A stretch of 43,200 nucleotides of DNA from the NCBI GenBank assembly GCA_964397205.1, contig CAYNIT010000008.1, positions 1-43,200 on the forward strand, read 5' to 3'. The number at the start of each line of letters is the position of its first letter. Positions within the stretch are counted from its first letter, which is position 1. This document shows positions 34,119 through 40,519 of the stretch, in pieces. The position numbers were made by a program, and so were the translations under genes. The notes beneath the pieces are model-generated. The model made no database searches and was not told where the DNA came from. It saw nothing but the letters and a program-made list of their open reading frames with translations. Origin of the DNA: Phaeodactylibacter sp964397205 (GTDB taxonomy: Bacteria > Bacteroidota > Bacteroidia > Chitinophagales > Saprospiraceae).

Positions 34119-36230
34119 TTATTTAGCTTTAATCTGCCGAAGCGCTAGCTCTGATTCTTCTACGGGCAGTTGGCAGATTTTGTCTTGGCAAACATAAACA
34201 AAAGTTGCGCCCGCTTTCAGCTTCCCTTTCAGCAAGTCTAAATTACTTTCCCGCTCTGTGCCAAGCAATTGCACGTTGGGGAGGTAGTGGCGCTGCAGCT
34301 CTGCGCGCTTGCGGCCGCAGGCCGGGCCTACGACGGCTACTTCGTAGTAAGGGTACAGGAAGTGAGCGTAGAGGCGGAACCAATTGGAGTAATAGGTGGG
34401 ATTGCTGTTGTCCTTAAGTTCCGGCAATATCGCTTGCAGCATGTTTTCTGAACGCTGCAGATAGCTTGTGTCATAAAGGTAGGTTCCGAGGCGGAGCAGG
34501 TTATGGGCCATGCTGGAATTTCCAGAGGGCAAGACATTGTCTTCTACTTTAATCTGCCGGGCGATCAGTGGGTCATCGGAAGCTGAGGTGTAGTAGAACA
34601 TAGGGCTTTTTTCGGCTCCGAATTGATCAATGGCGTATTCGGCAAGTGCTTTGGCCTCTTCCAGCCATTCTTCATCGAAGGTGATGGCGTAGAGGTCCAG
34701 GAAGGCCCTAATAGTAAAGGCGTAATCATCCAGGAAGCCATCGATGTAGGCTTTGCCGTCCTTATAGCTGCGCATCAGTTTGCTTTGGCCATCGGCCGTT
34801 TGTTGCATTAATTCAGTACGCAGCAGGTGGCCTGCTTTGAGAGCCGCGGCTTTGTAGCCGGGTTCGCTGAATGCCTGGTAGGCATCGGCGTAGCCGCTTA
34901 TCATCAAGGCATTCCAGCTGCTTAGCTGCTTATCGTCTAGTCCGGGGCGCGGGCGTTCGGAGCGGGCCTGGAACAAGGATTGCCGGCTTTTTTGCAGCAT
35001 GCGGTTTAGCTCATCCGGTGTTAGCTTGTACTTTTCCAGAATTTCCTGAGTATTTTTTTGCCTGTACAAAATGTTAGATGCCTCCCAGTTGCCCTGCGGC
35101 TCAATACCATAATAAGCCTTAAAGACAGCAGCTTGCTGTTCGTCGCCGATCAGGGAGTCTACTTCGGTGCTACGCCATAAGTAGAATTGGCCTTCTTCCC
35201 CTTCGCTGTCGGCATCAAGGCTGGAATAGAACCCTCCCTCAGGGCTTGTCATTTCCCGTTTGATGAATTCCAGGCTTTGCTCGACGACTCGCTGGTACTG
35301 CTTTTTGCCCGTTGCTTTGTAGGCATGGCTGTACAGGCTGACGATCTGGGCGTTGTCGTACAGCATCTTTTCGAAGTGCGGGACATGCCAGTCGGCATCG
35401 GTGGAATAGCGGGCGAAGCCGCCGCCGAGGTGGTCGTAGATGCCGCCGTTGGCCATAGCGTTCAGCGTTGTGGCCACAATATCCAATGAGGTGCTGTCCG
35501 AATTGTGGTAGAATGATTGCAGCAGCAATTCCTGTACAACGGGCAGAGGAAATTTGGGGGCTCCCTTCATTCCGCCCCTCCGGCGGTCGGCTTGCTGATG
35601 TATCGCGGAGATATTAGCATTTAGAATGGTTTCGGAGCGTTCTACAGCATGGTCGGGTGGGGCAGGGGCCTCCATGGCTTTGATGCCATCGGCCAGGAGC
35701 GCGCCGTATTCTTCCAGCTTTTCGCGTTCGTCCTCGTAGAGTTCGTCAAAGTAGCGGAGTATTTCCAGCCATTGTTTTTTGGGGAAGTAAGTACCGGCCC
35801 AAACGGGTTGGCCATTGGGGAGTGCGAAGGCGTTCAGCGGCCATCCGCAACTGCCTTCTCCAGCCAACTGGCAGGCCGTCATGTAGATGTTGTCTACGTC
35901 TGGCCTCTCTTCTCGGTCCACTTTTACGGCTACAAAATTTTCATTCATGATGCGGGCAACGGTGGTGTCTTCAAAGGACTCATGTTCCATAACGTGGCAC
36001 CAGTGGCAAGCAGCATAACCAATGCTGATGAGAAGGAGTTTGTCTTCTTTTTGTGCTTTTTGGAGTGCCTCCTTTCCCCAAGGGTGCCAATTGACAGGAT
36101 TGTGGGCGTGTTGCTGCAGATAAGGGCTCGCTTCATCAGCTAGCGCATTGGTATAGGCATGTTGCGGAGAGCCGCCTGGTTGGCAGCTCAGTGTTATTAG
36201 CATGGGCAGCAAAGCCAGGAAATATCGCAT
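34119..36230 (-). CDS. YyaL/spermatogenesis-associated protein 20-like thioredoxin-fold protein
   Basis: 703 residues from the ATG giving MRYFLALLPMLITLSC; the frame is open 21 codons upstream. A signal sequence with a possible lipid-modified Cys (imperfect lipobox TLSC) is followed by the N-terminal thioredoxin-like DUF255 domain: YLQQHAHNPVNWHPWGKEAL, then GYAACHWCHVMEHESFED with the CxxC pair, VKVDREERPDVDNIYM, and SCGWPLNAFALP. The rest is an alpha/alpha-toroid region like cellobiose epimerases and glycoside hydrolases (GGIYDHLGGGFARYSTDADW, VPHFEKMLYDNAQ). The family (YyaL in Bacillus, SPATA20 in animals) is conserved but its reaction is uncertain. The export signal is unusual compared with the cytosolic relatives. 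Confidence 0.85.
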   Translation of the reverse strand: MRYFLALLPMLITLSCQPGGSPQHAYTNALADEASPYLQQHAHNPVNWHPWGKEALQKAQKEDKLLLISIGYAACHWCHVMEHESFEDTTVARIMNENFVAVKVDREERPDVDNIYMTACQLAGEGSCGWPLNAFALPNGQPVWAGTYFPKKQWLEILRYFDELYEDEREKLEEYGALLADGIKAMEAPAPPDHAVERSETILNANISAIHQQADRRRGGMKGAPKFPLPVVQELLLQSFYHNSDSTSLDIVATTLNAMANGGIYDHLGGGFARYSTDADWHVPHFEKMLYDNAQIVSLYSHAYKATGKKQYQRVVEQSLEFIKREMTSPEGGFYSSLDADSEGEEGQFYLWRSTEVDSLIGDEQQAAVFKAYYGIEPQGNWEASNILYRQKNTQEILEKYKLTPDELNRMLQKSRQSLFQARSERPRPGLDDKQLSSWNALMISGYADAYQAFSEPGYKAAALKAGHLLRTELMQQTADGQSKLMRSYKDGKAYIDGFLDDYAFTIRAFLDLYAITFDEEWLEEAKALAEYAIDQFGAEKSPMFYYTSASDDPLIARQIKVEDNVLPSGNSSMAHNLLRLGTYLYDTSYLQRSENMLQAILPELKDNSNPTYYSNWFRLYAHFLYPYYEVAVVGPACGRKRAELQRHYLPNVQLLGTERESNLDLLKGKLKAGATFVYVCQDKICQLPVEESELALRQIKAK

Positions 36231-36295
36231 AAGTTGCTTTTTTGTTTTATGGCCAGACGGGCGAAAAGGGGAAATTACGTATTTTATCGCCAAGG

Positions 36296-36317
36296 AATTG
36301 GGCGCAGCCGCCCAATT
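36296..36317. repeat. 9-bp perfect inverted repeat
   Basis: AATTGGGCG CAGC CGCCCAATT. It stands 66 bp upstream of the YyaL-type gene start and 183 bp upstream of the leader promoter. No T-run follows immediately on either strand; it could be a terminator isolating the two divergent units or a protein-binding site. Confidence 0.5.
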
Positions 36318-36499
36318 TATTGCCAGTCGCTTTTTTATTTTCTAATGGAAAGGCCTTCCGGTGCCCTGCTGCTCTTGAATGGGCTTTTTGTAAGGCGGGG
36401 CCTTTGAAGATTACAGGTTGATTAACAATGCTTTAACTGAGGGTTGCTTGATATGCCTTTTCCATAATTGTTCTTTTTTGCAAAAAAATCAGAGAAAAC

Positions 36500-36530
36500 T
36501 TGGATTTTTAAAATGTTAAGCATACCTTTG
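36500..36530 (+). promoter_or_regulatory. probable promoter of the upxY leader
   Basis: TTG at 36500-36502, a 20-bp spacer and an exact TACCTTTG at 36523-36530. Transcription would start near 36537, about 860 nt before the upxY ATG. Confidence 0.6.
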
Positions 36531-36624
36531 AACCATAACAGAGATGCGACAGGGAGATACATCTTTTCCTGTCTATTCTGTTGTTTAATAATGTTTTACC
36601 TCCCCCCACCTTATAACAAAACTA

Positions 36625-36655
36625 GACGAAGCAAACTTCGTCATTTATTTTAGTT
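36625..36655 (+). terminator. intrinsic terminator-like hairpin inside the leader
   Basis: GACGAAG CAAA CTTCGTC is a perfect 7-bp stem with a 4-nt loop, followed on the plus strand by ATTTATTTTAGTTTTAG. It lies about 90-120 nt after the predicted start site, so it could end a short transcript unless read through. Confidence 0.6.
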
Positions 36656-37396
36656 TTAGTCCCCTTCGGTACTGTTTTGCCTTAATTGTTAGACAATATG
36701 CACGTTATGGTAGTCCTTGCAGGGTTAACGCCCTGAAAGGGGGAATTGTGTAAGTAGCCACAAGATACATTTAGCTTTACTTCAGCTTCCGCTGAGTTTG
36801 CTGTAATGGTGTATTGCTACAATTAAAATTGTGCCCCAGAGAATGGAAAACAGTAGTTTAGGCTTTGCATTTAGATGCATGCAAAGAGTTAGCCAGTAGC
36901 TATGCTAGAACCCAGCTTGATTCAGGCAAGTTGCCTTTAGCTTTCCACCTCCGTTCCTCTAGCTATCTAGCTAGTGGGGATCAGTTCTTACCACTTTCCC
37001 TTTTCATTTTCGGCGATAACCATATTGTTAATGACTGGATACGTAACCGAAGAGTTATTATCCGTCAGTATGTCAAGCAGTTTCTGCGCTCTAACCATAA
37101 TTTACCCCCCGTTAAGTTGTTTTCTATTACAAGTTTTAAAATCAGGGCAGATTCCGAAGCCTACTAAAAAAGCTGCTGGTATATGACCTGGAAAAAGTTG
37201 GCTCTTTTACCTCAGACAAGAGTCAATCATAGAAAGGCAAACTGTCTTTCAGTTAAAGCTCTGAGGACAAACACGGTCAGATGAACTAACTCGCTCCGCC
37301 CTTTGTGGTGGAGAAGACACTACAATGCAGTGGTTGAAATCAAATTGCTGATTGCCATGATGTTGAGTAGTTCTTGAGTTTAAATGAACATGCACT

Positions 37397-37957
37397 ATGA
37401 ATGCCACGAAAGCTAGCCGGAGCCAACTAGTGCTCCGAGAGTCTCGCTGGTTTGCCTTGTACACTAGGTACAAGCGAGAAAAGCTGGTACACCAGCGACT
37501 AAAAGAAAAGGGGGTAAATGTTTATTTGCCGCTCCAGAAGCTTACCCGCAGATATGGCAAGCGGGTACGCCATGTGGAGCTCCCTCTGATCAGCTGCTAC
37601 GTATTTACCAAGATCACACTAAAGGAGTATGTCAGCGTACTTCAAACGGAGGACGTAGTAGACTTCGTCAAGTTTTCCAATGATATGATTGCTATTCCAG
37701 AAAAGGAAATCGACCTTTTGCAGCGTATTGTAGAAGGCGGTTTTGAAGTGGCGGTAGAGTCTTCTTCTTATCAGGTTGGTGACCGTGTAGAAATAGTTGG
37801 AGGGCACCTCACTGGGACAAAGGGTATTCTGGTAGAACGGAAAGACAAGAAAAACTTCCTTGTCGAACTAGACGAAATCGGCTACTCTCTGCGCATGAGT
37901 GTTGCTCCCAACCTGCTCAGAAGGGTAGGGCGTGGAGGAGCAGCTGCTACGGGATAG
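37397..37957 (+). CDS. upxY: UpxY-type NusG-like transcription antiterminator
   Basis: 186 residues. NGN domain at about 17-113 (RWFALYTRYKREKLVHQRL, VNVYLPLQKLTRRYGKR, ELPLISCYVFTKI) and KOW domain at about 124-157 (QVGDRVEIVGGHLTGTKG, ILVERKDKKNFLVEL). This is the architecture of NusG paralogs, and UpxY proteins sit as the first gene of capsule loci in Bacteroidota, where they prevent early termination in their own operon. Here it is followed by wlbA, a Wza-type lipoprotein and a Wzc-type kinase, which fits exactly. Housekeeping NusG is excluded by context and divergence. The gene symbol denotes the family; the true member name is unknown. Confidence 0.88.
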   Translation: MNATKASRSQLVLRESRWFALYTRYKREKLVHQRLKEKGVNVYLPLQKLTRRYGKRVRHVELPLISCYVFTKITLKEYVSVLQTEDVVDFVKFSNDMIAIPEKEIDLLQRIVEGGFEVAVESSSYQVGDRVEIVGGHLTGTKGILVERKDKKNFLVELDEIGYSLRMSVAPNLLRRVGRGGAAATG

Positions 37958-38473
37958 TATCGGAAGCATGCAGCCTCCCCCGCTGCAAATATTGTAATCA
38001 TTACAGGTGACGTTAGTGGGTCAATTGCGATGAGTCTCGGGGACTCTTCGGAAGCGGAGCTTTGTCTGTTGCTCACTAACATTATATCGATTGTCAATCG
38101 CCTCGGGCGATATTGATTCATACTTTAAAAGGTTTCAGCCACCGGGTAAATTCTTGGGATTTATCGGGGGCGGAGCCCGTCTACTACTGAACCATCCGTT
38201 AGATGGTTGCCGCTCGTTTGCACTTTGTGAAAAATGGGTTAAGAGCGGCAGTTTGTTGGCTTTCTTTCAAAGCCGTATTAAGACAGTTTCATGTTTGTGC
38301 GAAAATCTTCCGGGATTTTTCGGAGGCGGAGCCGTAGACAAAGCGAAAGTATTATTACTGCTGCCTCTTCAGCTTTCGGGCTACACGCTCTGCCTTTTTT
38401 CAATTCATCAATTTCTAGTATTTAGTGAATCTTGAGGATGCTGCGATTGCATCCCATAAAACCAATATTTAGG
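37958..38473 (+). other. structured intergenic leader between upxY and wlbA
   Basis: 516 bp without a convincing gene; a 114-codon open frame at 38091 is explained as chance, its GFIGGGA/GFFGGGA repeats coming from the DNA motif. Contents in order: a GCAGC/GCTGC stem, palindrome TGTAATCATTACA (37993-38005), stem GAGTC/GACTC (38032-38046), motif copy 1, palindrome CGATTGTCAATCG (38088-38100) overlapped by ATCGCC/GGCGAT (38097-38111), motif copies 2 and 3, and stem GGATGC/GCATCC (38436-38454) 19 bp before the wlbA ATG. No TAnnTTTG match is seen, so the genes beyond probably depend on transcription through upxY. Confidence 0.55.
38048..38332 (+). repeat. three copies of a 13-bp motif TCGG(A/G)(A/G)GCGGAGC
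   Basis: Copies at 38048-38060 (TCGGAAGCGGAGC), 38164-38176 (TCGGGGGCGGAGC) and 38320-38332 (TCGGAGGCGGAGC), same orientation, 116 and 156 bp apart. Copies 2 and 3 agree over 22 bp with two mismatches, beginning GGGATTT. A related reverse-oriented GCTCCGCC lies at about 37292 before upxY. Confidence 0.7.
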
Positions 38474-39475
38474 ATGAAAAACTTTGTACTCATCGGAGCA
38501 GCTGGTTATGTGGCTCCGCGCCACATGCGCGCCATTCAGCAGACTGGGAATTCACTCCTCGCGGCTCTAGACCCTAGCGACTCAGTGGGGGTAATCGACA
38601 GTTATTTTCCGGAGGCTGACTTTTTTACGGAATTCGAGCGCTTCGACCGCCATGTCAGCAAGTTGATACGGGACGGGGTATCTATCGACTATGTAACCAT
38701 TTGCTCGCCCAACTACCTGCACGATTCCCACATCCGTTTCGGCCTAAGGATTGGCGCCAACGTAATTTGCGAGAAGCCTCTGGTGCTCAACCCCTGGAAC
38801 TTAAATGGCCTGCGCAATATAGAAAACGAAACGGGGCGAAAAATCAATACGATACTTCAGCTGCGCCTCCATCCGGTACTGCAAGAGCTTTACCAAAAGG
38901 TTCAGAATGGCGACCCGGATAAGATATACGACATTGACCTGACCTACATTACTTCCCGCGGCAACTGGTACTACACGAGCTGGAAAGGGGATGGCGAAAA
39001 GTCCGGGGGCATTGCTACCAACATAGGCATTCACTTTTTCGACATGCTCTACTGGATATTCGGGGATGTGAAAGAGAACACGGTGCACGTACACACCCAC
39101 GACCGCGCCGCCGGATATATGGAGTTCGAAAAGGCTCGTGTCCGTTGGTTCCTGAGTATTGACTACAATACCATTCCAGATGCTACAAAGTTGACCGGGG
39201 CTCGCACCTTCCGCTGCATGGAAGTGGACGGAGAGGAGATGGAATTCAGCAATGGGTTCACGGACCTCCACACGCTTAGTTATGAGTCCGTTTTAGAAGA
39301 CAAAGGATACGGTATTGCCGATACTGCACCGGCGGTGCAGATCGCATACGACATCCGCAACGCACAACCTTTGGGCTTACAAGGCAACTACCACCCACTG
39401 GCGGCCCTTCCGCTCAGCGCCCATCCGTTCGACCGGGAGAAGCTGCAGGAGTACGATGCCCTCATGCAAAAGTGA
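38474..39475 (+). CDS. wlbA: WlbA/WbpB-type UDP-N-acetylglucosaminuronate 3-dehydrogenase
   Basis: 333 residues from the ATG giving MKNFVLIGAAGYVAPRHMRA. It is a Gfo/Idh/MocA-family oxidoreductase. The NAD-binding loop is GAAGYVAPRH; SPNYLHDSHIRFGLRIGAN and the catalytic-lysine motif CEKPLV follow, then LQLRLHPVL, TYITSRGNWYYTSWKGD and GGIATNIGIHFFDMLYWIFG. These long blocks are the WlbA/WbpB pattern; the enzymes oxidise C3 of UDP-N-acetyl-D-glucosaminuronic acid for 2,3-diamino sugars in O-antigen or capsule. A partner aminotransferase and acetyltransferase would be expected beyond the window. Longer starts (38432) have no support. Confidence 0.85.
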   Translation: MKNFVLIGAAGYVAPRHMRAIQQTGNSLLAALDPSDSVGVIDSYFPEADFFTEFERFDRHVSKLIRDGVSIDYVTICSPNYLHDSHIRFGLRIGANVICEKPLVLNPWNLNGLRNIENETGRKINTILQLRLHPVLQELYQKVQNGDPDKIYDIDLTYITSRGNWYYTSWKGDGEKSGGIATNIGIHFFDMLYWIFGDVKENTVHVHTHDRAAGYMEFEKARVRWFLSIDYNTIPDATKLTGARTFRCMEVDGEEMEFSNGFTDLHTLSYESVLEDKGYGIADTAPAVQIAYDIRNAQPLGLQGNYHPLAALPLSAHPFDREKLQEYDALMQK

Positions 39476-39560
39476 ATTCTGAGCTTGATGTGAAGGGGCT
39501 ACTTTGGGAGAGGATTAGCTCCTTCCTTCAAGCGCTTTATATTAGAGTTTATTAAAACTG

Positions 39561-39593
39561 GCTCTGAGAGCAGCTCAACGCGTACGCGCGTAC
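39561..39593. repeat. two adjacent palindromes upstream of the export lipoprotein gene
   Basis: GCTCTGAGAGC (39561-39571, 5-bp arms, one central base) and GTACGCGCGTAC (39582-39593, a perfect 12-bp palindrome), 10 bp apart and about 43 bp before the ATG. Their loops are too small for RNA hairpins, so protein binding to DNA is the more likely use, if any. Confidence 0.5.
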
Positions 39594-39635
39594 AAAATTA
39601 GGTTGAATAAACTCTATTACTACAATTTTATCCAG

Positions 39636-40424
39636 ATGCCAAAAAACTACATACCTGCGTTCTTACTGCTCCTATTGCTCTTTTCAAGCTGTGGCAGCGT
39701 CAAACATGCCGATATGCTTATGCTTGATAATATAGAGGAGAAAATACTTGAAGTCGACAATCTCCCTTTGCTTTCCATACAGCCCGATGATATCCTGTCT
39801 ATACAGGTAGCCAGCCGCAACCCAGAAACGGTGGTGGCTTTCTACCAGGGGCAAAATGCTTCGGGAGTCTCCGGGGCTGCAGCTGCAGGGGTAGGAGCTC
39901 TCGCGGTGCGGGATGGTTACCTCGTAGATGAAAAAGGGAAGATCTACTTGCCTTTCCTCGGCGAAGTCAAAGCTGCCGGGAAAACCATTTCTCAGCTTCG
40001 GACAGAAATCACAAAGCAGCTCAAGGATTACATCCCGGATGCCTCGGTGCAAGTCCGTTTCCTCAACTTTCGGGTAACCATACTCGGTGAAGTCAGAGCG
40101 CCTAATACTTACATAATACCGAATGAACGGCTGACCATACTGGAAGCCATCGGTATGGCGGGGGATTTCACCTCCTACGCGCGCCGCAATTCCGTCCTGG
40201 TTATCCGCCAACGCTCAGACAAGCGCGAGTTCGGCCGGGTCAATACCCAGGATACCGCCCTGTTCCGTTCCCCGTACTTCTACCTTAGCCCTAATGATAT
40301 CGTGTACGTGGAACCGCTCAAGGCCAAACAATATGCTACGCAGGGCGACTTTTTGTCGCGTTATTCTCCTTTGTTATTCCCCTTGGTAAGTTTGCTCACC
40401 TTCTTCCTGGGCAGGGCTTTGTAA
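39636..40424 (+). CDS. Wza-type polysaccharide export lipoprotein
   Basis: 262 residues from the ATG giving MPKNYIPAFLLLLLLFSSC; an upstream TTG start would spoil the signal peptide. The lipobox LFSSC ends at Cys19. Then comes a poly-export domain (LLSIQPDDILSIQVASRNPE, YLVDEKGKIYLPFLGEVK, TISQLRTEITKQLKDY, VQVRFLNFRVTILGEV), a SLBB-like part (NTYIIPNERLTILEAIGMAG, PNDIVYVEP), and a hydrophobic end (LLFPLVSLLTFFLG) that in Wza forms the outer-membrane helix. It should make the outer-membrane channel for the polysaccharide, together with the Wzc-type kinase encoded next. Confidence 0.92.
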   Translation: MPKNYIPAFLLLLLLFSSCGSVKHADMLMLDNIEEKILEVDNLPLLSIQPDDILSIQVASRNPETVVAFYQGQNASGVSGAAAAGVGALAVRDGYLVDEKGKIYLPFLGEVKAAGKTISQLRTEITKQLKDYIPDASVQVRFLNFRVTILGEVRAPNTYIIPNERLTILEAIGMAGDFTSYARRNSVLVIRQRSDKREFGRVNTQDTALFRSPYFYLSPNDIVYVEPLKAKQYATQGDFLSRYSPLLFPLVSLLTFFLGRAL

Positions 40425-40430
40425 GGACTC

Positions 40431-40453
40431 AATCAGGCTCAAAATGCCTGGTT
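40431..40453 (+). other. hairpin between the export and kinase genes
   Basis: AATCAGGC TCAAAAT GCCTGGTT: an 8-bp stem with one G-T pair and a 7-nt loop, just after the export gene stop. No T-run follows. It could tune the mRNA ratio or stability inside the operon. Confidence 0.4.
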
Positions 40454-40519
40454 GTTGACTACCGCAGCAACTATTAGGCGAGTTCGAGGAGGAATTTTCC
40501 ATTTAAATCATCAGTCCCC

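Larger units (their letters stand above)
36231..37396 (+). other. long AT-rich leader region of the polysaccharide locus
   Basis: 1166 bp without a supportable gene between the divergent YyaL-type gene and upxY. It is AT-richer than its surroundings; 36421-36480, for example, has 19 G+C in 60 bases. From left to right: a perfect 9-bp hairpin (36296-36317), an AAAGGCC/GGCCTTT pair (36349-36405), a promoter (36500-36530), a terminator-like hairpin (36625-36655), an 8-bp inverted repeat CTTTGCAT/ATGCAAAG (36863-36886) and weak stems near 37230. Short open frames at 36468 and 36865 have no recognisable features. In Bacteroides UpxY loci a long untranslated leader with premature termination is overcome by the locus-specific UpxY protein; this layout agrees with that model. 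Confidence 0.6.

Noticed and set aside
36468..36653. 61-codon open frame in the leader
   Set aside because: TTG start, composition typical of AT-rich non-coding DNA, and it spans the promoter and the terminator stem.
36865..37167. 100-codon open frame in the leader
   Set aside because: TTG start inside the CTTTGCAT inverted repeat, no motif, signal peptide or recognisable family; most likely chance.
36296..37396. Invertible promoter (phase-variable capsule switch)
   Set aside because: The inverted repeats seen are short and closely spaced hairpins; no pair of matching inverted repeats flanks the promoter and no adjacent recombinase gene is visible.
38091..38435. 114-codon open frame with GFIGGGA/GFFGGGA repeats
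   Set aside because: The protein repeats simply translate the 13-bp DNA motif; no start context or domain supports a gene.
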